In this document: piece after piece, positions 1-8,572 of the stretch
How positions within the stretch are numbered: position 1 is the stretch's first letter
How the letters are laid out: every line of letters begins with the position of its first letter
Source of the DNA: CF-46 sp963760735
Lineage (GTDB): Bacteria; Chloroflexota; Limnocylindria; Limnocylindrales; CSP1-4
Direction: 5' to 3'
DNA: 64,000 nucleotides
Assembly (NCBI GenBank): GCA_963760735.1
Contig: CAVXEB010000001.1
Location: 372,001 to 436,000, forward strand
Translations under genes and position numbers: made by a program
Notes under the pieces: generated by a model
The model's input: only the letters and a program-made list of their open reading frames with translations
Told to the model about the DNA's origin: nothing
Database searches by the model: none

Positions 1-998
1 AGGTCGCCTTCACCGTCGCCGATGGCGAGAACGCTTCCTCGATCGCGGCCCGCCTCCAGGATGAGGGGTTCATCGCGGATGGGCGCGCCTTCGTATTCAT
101 CGCGACGCAACAGGGACTGACGAACCGGCTCCAGACCGGGTCGTTCATCCTGCGGAAATCGATGACGCCCGACCAGCTCGTCACGGCTCTGCTGGCCCCG
201 GAGCAGATCCACTCGATCGACATCGCGCTCCGGACCAGCCTTCGCCTCGAGCAGATCACCGCGAAGCTCGAGACGATCGACGGGCTCCAGATGGACCCCG
301 CGGACTTCTATCAGCTTGCCAAGCACCCGACACCGGAGCTCCTGGCCGACTTCCCGTGGCTGCGGGACGTCCTGCCCAAGGGCGCCTCGCTCGAGGGGTT
401 CCTCTGGCCGGGAACCTTCCGGGTCCTGCCGGACACGACCGCCGAGGAGCTGATCCGGGACATGCTCGACAACTTCCACGTGGCGATCGGCGACCGGATG
501 ACGATGCCTGCCGGATCGAAGCTGGACTTCTACGAGACGCTGACCCTTGCCTCGATGGTCGAGCGCGAGGCCATCCACGATGTCGACCGTCCCCTGATCG
601 CCGGGGTCTTCATGAACCGGCTCGATCCGAAGCTGTTTCCGAACGGCCATCTCGGCTCCGACCCGACGGTGTTCTACATCAACGACACGCTCGAGCTGGC
701 GAAGCTGGACATCGCCAAGTGGAAGACCTGGGGCTTCTGGTCCGCGCTGTCAGACCCGCTCCCCGCCGACCTCCCGGACGACCTGGCCGGTTACAACACC
801 TATACCCACACCGGGTTGATCCCGGGCCCGATCGCCACCCCGACGATCGCGTCGATCGATGCCGCCCTTGCCCCCGACACCAAGGCGAAGGACCTGTACT
901 TCCTCGCGAAGAACGACGGCTCCGGTGACATCGTCTATGCGAAGAACCTCAAGGAACATCAGGCCAACCTGAAGAAATACCCGCCGAAGAAGGGGTGA
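1..998 (+). CDS. mltG: Endolytic transglycosylase MltG, 5' end outside window
   Basis: Inner-membrane lytic transglycosylase that cleaves nascent peptidoglycan strands and sets glycan length (family knowledge). The open frame runs from base 3 without a start, so the N-terminal membrane anchor lies upstream; 331 residues are visible. They begin in the LysM-like part (VADGENASSIAARL) and continue through the YceG domain. The catalytic Glu is in ASMVEREA (codon 561-563), and the conserved tail YNTYTHTGLIPGPI is present. The internal ATG at 162 is not the true start, because similarity continues upstream of it. The next gene follows after 7 bases, so co-transcription is likely. Identification is firm. 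Confidence 0.93.
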   Translation, partial: VAFTVADGENASSIAARLQDEGFIADGRAFVFIATQQGLTNRLQTGSFILRKSMTPDQLVTALLAPEQIHSIDIALRTSLRLEQITAKLETIDGLQMDPADFYQLAKHPTPELLADFPWLRDVLPKGASLEGFLWPGTFRVLPDTTAEELIRDMLDNFHVAIGDRMTMPAGSKLDFYETLTLASMVEREAIHDVDRPLIAGVFMNRLDPKLFPNGHLGSDPTVFYINDTLELAKLDIAKWKTWGFWSALSDPLPADLPDDLAGYNTYTHTGLIPGPIATPTIASIDAALAPDTKAKDLYFLAKNDGSGDIVYAKNLKEHQANLKKYPPKKG

Positions 999-1005
999 GC
1001 CGAGG

Positions 1006-2226
1006 ATGACCGCCGGTCTGCCCGGACCCGCGGACTTCGCCGCGCCGCCGACGGACGCGGATCGCGCGCGCTGGCTCGAGGCCGACCGCGCTGCCCGGCC
1101 GGCCCGCATCGCCCGGCTGCGGGCGCGTTTCGAGGCCGCCGGGATCGACGCCTACCTCGGGCTCCGCCGCGAGCACATGCGCTACCTGACCGGGTTCGTC
1201 CTCGCCGACGGCGAGGAGAAGGTCGCCGGGACGTCGGGGCAGTTCCTCGTCGGGGCGGACGCAATGCTCCTCCTCGCCGATTCGCGGTACGCGATCCAGG
1301 CCCGCCGCGAGGCGCCGGACGCTCGGATCGTCGACGGCCCGCGCGATCTCGCCCAGGGCTGGGAGGCGCTCGTGGCGTCGATCGGCGCCCGCCGCGTCGG
1401 GGTGGAGGCGGCCCTCCTGCCGTATGCAATCTGGCGGCGGCTGGAGGCGGCGGCGCCGGACGTCGAGCTCGTCCCGGTCGAGGGCTGGCTCGAGGCGGAC
1501 CGGACGATCAAGGAGCCGGCCGAGCTGGAGCGCGTCGCCGCGGCCTGCGCGGTCGCGGATCGCGCGTTGGCAGCGTTGCTGCCGTCCGTCCGCCCGGGCA
1601 CGACCGAGCACGATCTGGCGCTGGATCTCGAGTGGCGGATGCGAACGGGCGGCGCGGAAGCGGTCGCCTTCGACCCGACGTGCCTCGTCGGACCGAACGC
1701 GGCGCTGCCGCACGGCTCGCCGTCCGACGCGGTCGTCGAGGCCGGGCAGGTCGTCCTCTTCGACTTCGGCGCGCAGGTCGACGGCTACCGGAGCGACATG
1801 ACCCGAACGCTCTTCGTCGGGGAGCCGGCCGAGCGTGATCTCGGTGTATACCAGGTCGTGGCGAAGGCTCAGCAGGCCGCGATCGCCCAGATCCGCGCGA
1901 CGGTCGACGGCGAGCTGCGACTGCCGTCCGGCCGCGCCCTGCACGAGCTGGCGACCCGGGTCATCGAGACCGACGGCCGCTGGCCGCCCTACGGCCACGG
2001 ACTGGGCCACGGGATCGGGCTGGCGACCCACGAGCTGCCGTCGCTGAGTGCCCAGGGTCTCGACAGCCCGCTGCCGTCGCCGACGGTCTTCTCGGTCGAA
2101 CCCGGGATCTACCTCGAGGGCGAGACCGGTGTCCGGATCGAGGATCTCGTCCTCCTCGACGCGGGCGCCCGCCGGGTCGAGCGCCTCACCCAGTTCCCGC
2201 GCGACGTCATCGCTCTGCCGGGCTGA
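1006..2226 (+). CDS. pepP: Xaa-Pro aminopeptidase (M24 family)
   Basis: Metallopeptidase that removes an N-terminal residue preceding proline; cytoplasmic peptide turnover. It has 406 residues: an N-terminal creatinase-like domain (about 1-165) and a C-terminal pita-bread domain. All five metal ligands are visible: Asp253 (FDFGAQVDG), Asp264 (YRSDMTRT), His335 (GHGLGHGIGL), Glu365 (SVEPGIYL) and Glu379 (RIEDLVLL). A GAGG sits four bases before the ATG. It lies between mltG and efp; a PepQ-like gene beside efp is a common bacterial arrangement. Whether the preferred substrate is a dipeptide (PepQ) or longer peptides (PepP) cannot be told from sequence. Confidence 0.9.
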   Translation: MTAGLPGPADFAAPPTDADRARWLEADRAARPARIARLRARFEAAGIDAYLGLRREHMRYLTGFVLADGEEKVAGTSGQFLVGADAMLLLADSRYAIQARREAPDARIVDGPRDLAQGWEALVASIGARRVGVEAALLPYAIWRRLEAAAPDVELVPVEGWLEADRTIKEPAELERVAAACAVADRALAALLPSVRPGTTEHDLALDLEWRMRTGGAEAVAFDPTCLVGPNAALPHGSPSDAVVEAGQVVLFDFGAQVDGYRSDMTRTLFVGEPAERDLGVYQVVAKAQQAAIAQIRATVDGELRLPSGRALHELATRVIETDGRWPPYGHGLGHGIGLATHELPSLSAQGLDSPLPSPTVFSVEPGIYLEGETGVRIEDLVLLDAGARRVERLTQFPRDVIALPG

Positions 2227-2335
2227 GCGTCGGCGAGGGCGGACCCGTCCGCTACAATCCACGCCCGAACCCCGACCCACCGGCTTCGACGCGCCGTTTC
2301 GCGCCGCGGACGCCGTGACAGGAGCCCGACCCGAC

Positions 2336-2893
2336 ATGATCAGCACCGGCGAACTGAAGAAGGGTGTCGCCATCGAGCTCGACGGCGAGCTCTGGCAGAT
2401 CCTCGACTACCACCACATCAAGATGGGCCGCGGCTCGGCCCAGGTCCGGATCACGCTTCGCAACATCAAGCGCGGCCAGACCGTGGAGCGGAGCTTCCAG
2501 GCCGGCACGAAGTGGCCGCGCGCCTCGATGGAGAAGCGCCCGGTCCAGTTCCTCTACCGCGACGACAACGACTACCACTTCATGGACAGCGACACGTACG
2601 ACCAGTTCCACCTGACCGCGGACCAGCTCGGCGATGCGGCCCAGTACATGAAGGACGGGATGACGCTCGACCGCACGTCCTACCAGGGCGAGACGATCGG
2701 CGTCGAGCTGCCGGTCACGGTCGACCTGGTCGTCGCCGACACGGAGCCCGGCTTCGCGGGCGACACCCAGACCGGCGCCCGCAAGCCGGCCACGACCGAA
2801 ACGGGCCTCGTGGTGACGGTCCCGATCTTCGTCGAGGCGGGCGACACGATCCGCGTCGACACGCGGACCGGGGAGTACCAGACCCGGGTCTGA
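2336..2893 (+). CDS. efp: Elongation factor P
   Basis: Binds the ribosome between P and E sites and relieves stalling at polyproline. It has 185 residues with the three expected beta-barrel domains (KOW-like N-terminal, OB central, OB C-terminal). The start is the ATG at 2336, giving MISTGELKKGVAIELDGE, the normal EF-P N-terminus; the frame is open further upstream but that part resembles nothing. The loop-tip residue that is a modified Lys in E. coli is Arg32 here (IKMGRGSAQ), as in the rhamnosylated Arg type, although no EarP-like gene is in the window. About 110 bases separate it from the peptidase, so it may have its own promoter. Confidence 0.95.
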   Translation: MISTGELKKGVAIELDGELWQILDYHHIKMGRGSAQVRITLRNIKRGQTVERSFQAGTKWPRASMEKRPVQFLYRDDNDYHFMDSDTYDQFHLTADQLGDAAQYMKDGMTLDRTSYQGETIGVELPVTVDLVVADTEPGFAGDTQTGARKPATTETGLVVTVPIFVEAGDTIRVDTRTGEYQTRV

Positions 2894-3206
2894 CCGCAGC
2901 GGGACACCGCCGGCGCGGCTGACGCGGACTCATCCCCGCGCAGGCGACGCGCCCAATGCGTCAACGAACGACCGGCGGGGCCGCCCGCCACCTCCGGACG
3001 CCGCCGGGCCGGACGCGGCCCGAATCTCGCCGCGCGAGCGTATCGAGCGCGTTTCCGACGACCCAGGCCCTCGCAGCGCGGAATTTGTCGGTCCCGTTCG
3101 TCCCACGGTCACCGCAGGTGGATATCCGATCTGGGTGGGGAGAACTTGTCCCATACGCTCACCCGGCGAGATTCTCGAACTGACGAGATTCTCGAACTGA
3201 GCTGCC
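2894..3206. other. Convergent intergenic region, no gene seen
   Basis: This gap lies between the end of efp and the convergent end of the XRE regulator. The short open frames here have no recognisable domain and are not preceded by ribosome binding sites. The only structure noticed is the tandem repeat at 3167-3200, listed separately. Confidence 0.5.
3167..3200. repeat. Two exact 17-bp tandem repeats with palindromic core
   Basis: CGAGATTCTCGAACTGA occurs at 3167-3183 and again immediately at 3184-3200. Each unit contains the perfect palindrome CGAGATTCTCG. The array ends six bases before the stop codon of the minus-strand XRE regulator. It could act in termination or as a protein binding site; neither is shown. 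Confidence 0.8.
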
Positions 3207-3860
3207 TCAGATCAGGATCACGCTGCTGCCCGGTGGTCGGGATCCGGACCGGAGCGCCGCCAGGGCCTCTCGACCGCGCACGGTGAACAGCTCGGCGAAG
3301 TCGTCGGCCGCGAGCCGCAGGATGTGGCGGTTGTGCCGAGTGTCGGCGACGAGAAGGATGACTCGGTCGACGTCCCCATCACGACACTTGAGCGCGATCC
3401 GGCGCCGGAGCGCCTGCGTATCCCGGAGGCGCGACTCCGCCTCGATTGGCACGGACCAACCGGGTCCGTCGACGACCTCGTCCCAGGCCCGAAGATCGCC
3501 CGGGATTCCCAGTGGGACTTCGGTTCGATGTCGCAGGCCCTTCGGCAGCTCGCGTCGAAACCGGCCGAGCAGCGCCAGTTGCGCAGCGTCTCGCACAGGG
3601 TCGCCGTTCGGATAGGCACGGAGTGGGATGTCGAGTCCGAGCGCGGCTCCCACCGCAACGACGGTCTCATACGCGACATGTGGCGAGTTGCCGCGCTCGA
3701 TCCTGCTGATCTCTGCCGGTGAGATCATGACAACCGCGCTGAGCTCACGCTGGGTGAGCGCCGCCTGCAGTCGCGCTTCGCGAAGCTCCTCGCCGATCCC
3801 CATCAGCGCCCGGTTGGCCCGACGTCTACCGCGGTCGAGCCTGCGCTCGCGAGTCGCCAT
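3207..3860 (-). CDS. XRE-family HTH protein with possible nuclease-fold C-terminal domain
   Basis: 217 residues from the ATG at 3860; a shorter start (MGIGEELREARL) is at 3803. The helix-turn-helix is clear: LREARLQAALTQRELSAVV followed by ISPAEISRIERGN. The C-terminal half has the order AWDEVVDG, then PIEAESRLRD, then RIALKCRDG and VDRVILLVAD. That spacing of Asp, Glu-x-Glu and Lys, followed by a hydrophobic strand, resembles a PD-(D/E)XK or AbiEi-like fold; this is inference. It is divergent from the DinB gene, and 72 bases between them must hold both promoters. It may be a regulator, or part of a defence or toxin system lacking an obvious partner here. Confidence 0.75.
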   Translation of the reverse strand: MATRERRLDRGRRRANRALMGIGEELREARLQAALTQRELSAVVMISPAEISRIERGNSPHVAYETVVAVGAALGLDIPLRAYPNGDPVRDAAQLALLGRFRRELPKGLRHRTEVPLGIPGDLRAWDEVVDGPGWSVPIEAESRLRDTQALRRRIALKCRDGDVDRVILLVADTRHNRHILRLAADDFAELFTVRGREALAALRSGSRPPGSSVILI

Positions 3861-3932
3861 GCGCCCAGCCTGACGGACGCGGATCACCTGGCAATCATCA
3901 CCACCTTCGATGTCGGCGACTAGCATTGGTCG

Positions 3933-4463
3933 ATGACCTCCCGGGCCGGGATCGACACGTTGCTGTACCTCATGGGTGAGGCGTTCGGGGGCGGCGGCAT
4001 CGAGTCCACCGACGAAAGCCAGGCGCTCATGCCGAACCTGCGTTCCGTGCCCGCAGATGCGTGGCACGCCGTTCCGGAGGGCCTGTCGCGGTCGATCGAA
4101 TTGATCGCGATCCATGTCGGAGCCTGCAAGATCATGTACGACGACTACGCGTTCGGGGCGGCGACCCTCCGCTTCGCGACACCGGACGTCGAGCCGTGGC
4201 CGGTCGGCACGGCCGCTCCCGACGACGTCCTGCGGTGGCTCGTCACCGCGCACGAGAGATTGGCCGGCCACGTCGCGGATCTCGCGGACGACGTACAGCT
4301 CGACGCGCCCCGGCTCACGAACTGGGGCGAGCAGCGTCCGACCCGCTGGATCGTCGCCGCGATGATCACGCACGACGCGTATCACGCCGGCGAGATCAAC
4401 CACCTCCGGGGCCTGCTCGGGCCCGACGATCGCTGGCGCTTCCAGCAGCTCGGCTTCGGCTGA
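3933..4463 (+). CDS. DinB-family protein
   Basis: 176-residue member of the DinB/YfiT four-helix-bundle superfamily, whose members bind a metal through three His residues and act as thiol-dependent transferases or have unknown roles. Candidate ligands are the His in IAIHVGACK and the pair in THDAYHAGEINHL, the typical family signature. The start is the ATG at 3933. It lies divergent from the XRE gene and upstream of the sigma-factor gene, with no sign of an operon. The substrate cannot be predicted. Confidence 0.8.
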   Translation: MTSRAGIDTLLYLMGEAFGGGGIESTDESQALMPNLRSVPADAWHAVPEGLSRSIELIAIHVGACKIMYDDYAFGAATLRFATPDVEPWPVGTAAPDDVLRWLVTAHERLAGHVADLADDVQLDAPRLTNWGEQRPTRWIVAAMITHDAYHAGEINHLRGLLGPDDRWRFQQLGFG

Positions 4464-4542
4464 GCCGGCCGCTCCTCCGATCGGGACCACCCGATCTCGA
4501 AAACTCCATCACCCTTGAGCGTGCGTTCCGGCATCGGTCGGC

Positions 4543-5046
4543 GTGTATGAGGTTGTGACGACGCACGTGGCGATCGCCGACTCGACGGATCTCGCCTATG
4601 AGCACGCGTTCGACCTGCACTGGTCGGACGTCTTCCGGTTCGCCCTCGCCTGGACGAACGACTGGTCCGCGGCCGAGGACCTCGCCCAGGAGGCGTTCCT
4701 TCGGCTGTGGGACCAGCGGAACCGGCTGGACTGGGATCGCCCGGTCCTGCCCTGGCTGCTCGTGACGACCCGCCGGCTCGCGACCGACCGGTTCCGGCAG
4801 CTCCGGCGCCGGCTCCTCGCCCGACCGTCGACACCCGTCAGCCTCGATCCGGACCCGTCTGTCCGGGATCGCTGGCTCGACGTGTCCGCCGCCATGGACC
4901 GCCTGTCGTCCCTCGAGCGATCGGCTCTCGTGCTGACCGCCATCGAAGGGGCGACCTATGACGAAGCCGCCGACGTCCTCGGCACGACAGCGGGTGCCCT
5001 GCGCGCCGCCGTCAGCCGCGCACGAACGAAGCTGGAGACCGCGTGA
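4543..5046 (+). CDS. ECF-type RNA polymerase sigma factor
   Basis: About 167 residues with region 2 (HWSDVFRFALAWTNDWSAAEDLAQEAFLRLW) in outline and region 4 (ERSALVLTAIEGATYDEAADVLGTTAGALRAAVSRARTKLE in parts) forming the HTH. Group-specific sigma factors of this kind direct polymerase to a small regulon, often autoregulated. Start choice is unsure: GTG at 4543 or GTG at 4555, and neither has a good ribosome binding site. The stop overlaps the next gene's ATG (TGATG), so translation is probably coupled to the membrane protein that follows, a likely anti-sigma partner. Confidence 0.87.
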   Translation: MYEVVTTHVAIADSTDLAYEHAFDLHWSDVFRFALAWTNDWSAAEDLAQEAFLRLWDQRNRLDWDRPVLPWLLVTTRRLATDRFRQLRRRLLARPSTPVSLDPDPSVRDRWLDVSAAMDRLSSLERSALVLTAIEGATYDEAADVLGTTAGALRAAVSRARTKLETA

Positions 5047-5822
5047 TGGAGCCCAACACCAGGACCGATCGCATCCTTGAGGAGTGGAACGCCGTGACCG
5101 AATCCGCCCGCCGCCCGTCCCGGGCCCCGCATCGCTCGCCCGATCGAGGGCCGGGGTCGTTCCTCGGCCTGGTCGGAGCCGGACTGCTGGCCGCCGTCCT
5201 CTTCGTGGCGGTCGCCTGGCTCGGCGGCCGAACGTCGAGCGGCGTCGGAGCCGACCCATCGCCGAGCGGCAGCGACGCCGCCGTCGTCGAGAGCGCGTCA
5301 CCGTCCGCGCCCGAGGAGTCCACGAGCCCGTCGCCCGAGCCTTCGGTCGAGCCGAGCGTCGCCCCGGAGCCGAGCGTCACCCCGGCGCCGACCGCGACTC
5401 CCGAGCCGACCACCGGCCCATGCCCCGTCGGCGACCTGTCCGCCCGCATCACGTCCTGGGAGGGCGCCGCCGGCAACCGGATCGCGCTGGTCACGATGAC
5501 GAACACCGGCTCGGTCGCGTGCACGATGTCCGAAACAAGCATCCCGCAGCTCGTCGACGGGCAGGACACGGTGCTGGCCCAGGCGACCGGCAAGCCCGGT
5601 GGTCGCGAGCTCACGCTCCAGCCGGGCGACGTCCTCAACAGCGAGGTCGACGTCGCCAACGTCTGCACCAGCCCCGTCGTGGCGCCGGTGACGATCGCCT
5701 ACGACATCGGCGCGGGGGAGCGCGTCGTGTCCAGGCCCCAGAAGCAGACCGACACGACCGTCCCTCCGTGCAACGGACCCGGCCAGCCGGCCAGCATCGC
5801 GATGAAGGCGTGGGTGCGCTGA
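5046..5822 (+). CDS. Single-pass membrane protein with extracytoplasmic DUF4232 domain, possible anti-sigma factor
   Basis: 258 residues from the ATG at 5046. Residues 1-40 are cytoplasmic, followed by one membrane segment (FLGLVGAGLLAAVLFVAVAW), a Ser/Pro/Glu/Thr-rich spacer (about 65-125), and a DUF4232-like domain with Cys residues (GPCPVGDLSARI, VACTMSETSIP, NVCTSPVV, PPCNGP). The one-base overlap with the ECF sigma gene suggests a membrane partner that senses an outside signal. The short N-terminal tail lacks a recognisable zinc anti-sigma motif, so that role is inference. Confidence 0.72.
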   Translation: MEPNTRTDRILEEWNAVTESARRPSRAPHRSPDRGPGSFLGLVGAGLLAAVLFVAVAWLGGRTSSGVGADPSPSGSDAAVVESASPSAPEESTSPSPEPSVEPSVAPEPSVTPAPTATPEPTTGPCPVGDLSARITSWEGAAGNRIALVTMTNTGSVACTMSETSIPQLVDGQDTVLAQATGKPGGRELTLQPGDVLNSEVDVANVCTSPVVAPVTIAYDIGAGERVVSRPQKQTDTTVPPCNGPGQPASIAMKAWVR

Positions 5823-7004
5823 CGCCCAGGCACGAGCGTCCGTCGCCGCGCCCCTGGAGGGTCGCGGCCGCCATCGTTGCCGTCGCGGCCCTCACCGGAT
5901 GTTCGGTGGGAGTTGGCGGCAAGGCGATCGCCGATGGGCCGTCACCCGCCGACCGGGTGGCGCCGAACATCCAGGCTCCGTCCGGGTCGTTGGTCCAGCC
6001 GTCTGCCGGGACCGGTCGGACCCTGGCCCGGCTCGTCGGGCAGAAGCTCGTCGTGGCGATGGACGGCACGACGCCGAGTGCCAGCCTGCTCGGGCGCATC
6101 AGTCGCGGCGAGGTCGGTGGGGTGATCCTGTTCGGGGCCAACGTCACCACGAAGGCGGCGCTCGTTGCGCTGACCCAGCACCTCCACCGGGCGGCGATCG
6201 ACGGCGGCCAGCCGCCGCTCCTGATCGCGGTCGACCAGGAAGGCGGCGCCATCAAGCGGATCCCGTGGGCGCCGCCGACGCTGTCGCCGGCGCAGCTCGG
6301 AGTCCTGGGATCCACGGCCGCGGCCCATTCGCAGGGGCTCGCGACCGGGAAGGCCCTGCGGGCCCTCGGGATCGACATCGACCTCGCACCAGTGGCCGAC
6401 GTGCCGGCGTCAACCGCGTCCTTCCTGTTCCGACAGCACCGGACCTGGTCGTTCTCGGCGGCCCGGACGACCGCGCTGGCGGTTGCCTTCGCGGAGGGCC
6501 TTCAGGCCGGCGGCGTGGATCCGGCCCTCAAGCACTTCCCCGGTCTGGGGTTCGCGACCCAGGACACCGACCAGCGGATGGTCACGATTCGCGCGAGCCG
6601 GGCCGGCCTCGCCCCGGGCCTCGCGACCGTACCGAGCCGCGGTCGCCGCGAGCCTCCCGTTGATCATGCTGTCGAACGCCACGTACACGGCCTGGGACGC
6701 CCACGCGGCCGCCGGCTGGTCGCCCGCGATCAACGCGACGCTGCTCCGGACCCAGCTCGGGTTCCGAGGCGTGACGATCACCGACGGTCTCGACGGCACG
6801 GCCGCATCCCGCGGCTACACGACGAGCCACCTCGCCGAGCGAGCGGCAGACGCCGGCACCGACCTCCTCCTCGTGACCGGATCCGAGGCGACGAGCGAGG
6901 GCGTCTACGCGACGCTGCTCGCCGACGCAAGCGCCGGGACGTTGCCGCTCGTGACGCTCCAGGCGTCCGAGGTCCGGATCGCGGGCCTCAAGACCCGCGT
7001 CTGA
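5810..7004 (+). pseudogene. Glycoside hydrolase family 3 lipoprotein (NagZ-like), frameshifted
   Basis: Family 3 beta-N-acetylhexosaminidase-like protein, expected to act on peptidoglycan sugars outside the membrane. A GTG at 5810 gives a signal peptide with lipobox ALTGC. The body shows LIAVDQEGGAIKRI, DIDLAPVADVP and ALKHFPGLGFATQDTD. After about base 6626 the reading continues one frame over (SLPLIMLSNATYTAWD, then VTITDGLDG with the likely Asp nucleophile, then DLLLVTGSEA) to the stop at 7004. Removing one base near 6626 joins the halves exactly. It may be a real frameshift mutation or a sequence error. The gene overlaps the end of the DUF4232 gene by 13 bases. Confidence 0.82.
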
Positions 7005-7043
7005 CGAACGGCGGGACCGCCCGCCGGGTCTCCGACCGCTAGC

Positions 7044-8447
7044 ATGGCCGTCGTGGGATCGCGCGAGCTGCTTCCGGGCTGGGATGCCGGCCTCGGCAAC
7101 GAGGATCGGGCCCCGGAGGCACCGACTCCGGCCGCCCCGGGAACCTTCGGACTCAGGATCCTCAACGTCAGCGAGGTCGCCCGGGCCATCCGCGAGGCCG
7201 TCCGGGCCGATCCCCGACTGGCCGACGTCTGGGTCGAAGGCGAGGTCGGGCGGGTGACCGTCAGCAGCGCCGGCCACGCCTACTTCACGCTGAAGGACGC
7301 CCGGAGCACGTTGAACTGCGTCTGGTTCAGCGACGAGCGAGCGCGGTCCGTCTTCCAGCCGCAGGCCGGGCTCCGGATCGTCGTCCACGGGCGGATCGAC
7401 CTGTTCGAGCAGCAGGGCGCGGTCCAGCTCTACGTCGAGTCGATCCAGCCGGCCGGGTTCGGCGACCTCGCGATCCGGTTCGAGGCGCTGAAGGCCCGGC
7501 TCGACGCTGAGGGGCTGTTCGACCCGGCGCGGAAGCGGCCCCTGCCGCAGCGACCGGCGAGGATCGCGGTGATCACGAGCCCGACGGGCGTCGTCTGGCA
7601 CGACATCGCGACGGTCCTGTCGCGGCGCTGGCCCATGACCCGCGTCCTCCTCGTCCCGTGCAAGGTCCAGGGCGATGACGCGCCCGAGAGTATCGTCCGC
7701 GCGTTCCGCCGCCTCGAGCAGTGGCTGGCGGCCCTCGATCGTGGCGGCCGGGCGGCCGACGCGCCGGGGCTCACGATCCTCGCCCGCGGCGGCGGGTCCC
7801 TCGAGGATCTCTGGTCGTTCAACGACGAGCGGGTCGTCCGGGCCGTGGTCGCCCATCGGCTCCCGGTTGTCACCGGCGTCGGCCACGAGGTCGACGTGAC
7901 GCTGGCCGACTTCGCCGCTGACGTCCGGGCCGCGACACCGTCCGCCGCGGCCGAGCTCGTGGTCCCGGATCGGGCGGAATGGCTGGGATCGTTCCGCCGC
8001 GCCGGCGAACGCACGGCGGCCGCCGTCGGCCGCACGCTCGACGCCGTCCGCCGCGAGCTGGCCGTGGAGCGGCGCGCGCTCGACCGGTTGGACCCTCGGG
8101 CCCAGCTGGTGGCCGATCGAGAGCGGGTCGGCCTGCTCCTCGACCGGGCCGTGCGGGTCGCCGATGCCGCGATCGAACGGCGTGGCACCGCGCTCCGGTC
8201 GACCGCCGCCGACGTCCCGCGCCCGCTCCTCGCCCGTCTCGCGGCGGCCCGGGCGACACTGACGGCCGCGGCCTCGGCGCTCGCCGTTCTCGGGCCGCAG
8301 GCCACGCTGGAGCGCGGCTACGCCATCGTCCGCCGGGTCGGCGACGGCGCGATCGTCCGCCGGCCGGGCGACGCTCCCTCGGGGACGGCCCTGGCGATCC
8401 GCCTGGCCGAGGGGGACCTCCCCGCGACCTCGGATGGATCGTCCTGA
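7044..8447 (+). CDS. xseA: Exodeoxyribonuclease VII large subunit
   Basis: Catalytic subunit of exonuclease VII, which degrades single-stranded DNA to short oligomers with several XseB subunits. It has 467 residues: N-terminal OB fold (LNVSEVARAIREAV ... WVEGEVGRVTVSSAGHAYFTLKD), central catalytic domain (RIAVITSPTGVVWHDI, LARGGGSLEDLWSFND, VVTGVGHEVDVTLADF) and a coiled C-terminal region ending in the conserved QATLERGYAIV. A roughly 30-residue N-terminal extension precedes the OB fold, so an internal start is possible. It is followed directly by a small membrane ORF and xseB. Confidence 0.96.
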   Translation: MAVVGSRELLPGWDAGLGNEDRAPEAPTPAAPGTFGLRILNVSEVARAIREAVRADPRLADVWVEGEVGRVTVSSAGHAYFTLKDARSTLNCVWFSDERARSVFQPQAGLRIVVHGRIDLFEQQGAVQLYVESIQPAGFGDLAIRFEALKARLDAEGLFDPARKRPLPQRPARIAVITSPTGVVWHDIATVLSRRWPMTRVLLVPCKVQGDDAPESIVRAFRRLEQWLAALDRGGRAADAPGLTILARGGGSLEDLWSFNDERVVRAVVAHRLPVVTGVGHEVDVTLADFAADVRAATPSAAAELVVPDRAEWLGSFRRAGERTAAAVGRTLDAVRRELAVERRALDRLDPRAQLVADRERVGLLLDRAVRVADAAIERRGTALRSTAADVPRPLLARLAAARATLTAAASALAVLGPQATLERGYAIVRRVGDGAIVRRPGDAPSGTALAIRLAEGDLPATSDGSS

Positions 8448-8572
8448 ACGACCTCCTGGTCTTCGGCGCAATCGTGGTCGCCGTCCTGGTCATCGGCGTC
8501 GCGGTTGGTATGCTCGTTGCCCGGCCGATCGGCCGCCTGACCGAGGATGACGACCCGCCCGATGACGACTGA
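8444..8572 (+). CDS. Predicted 42-residue single-pass membrane protein between xseA and xseB
   Basis: The frame opening with CTG at 8444 (overlapping the xseA stop as CTGA) encodes LNDLLVFGAIVVAVLVIGVAVGM, a full membrane-spanning stretch, then ARPIGRL and an acidic tail (EDDDPPDDD). It stops inside the 5' end of xseB. No ATG exists upstream in frame; a GTG at 8474 would cut the membrane segment. The hydrophobic-basic-acidic layout looks like a real small protein tucked into the exonuclease VII operon, but the start codon is weak and there is no family match I recognise. Confidence 0.45.
   Translation: MNDLLVFGAIVVAVLVIGVAVGMLVARPIGRLTEDDDPPDDD

Noticed and set aside
949..2373. Long minus-strand open frame over the peptidase gene, and similar ones at 10634-12808 and 16245-19187
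   Set aside because: They mirror strongly coding plus-strand genes, are rich in Arg, Ala and Pro, and show no domain. GC-rich codon use produces such shadows.
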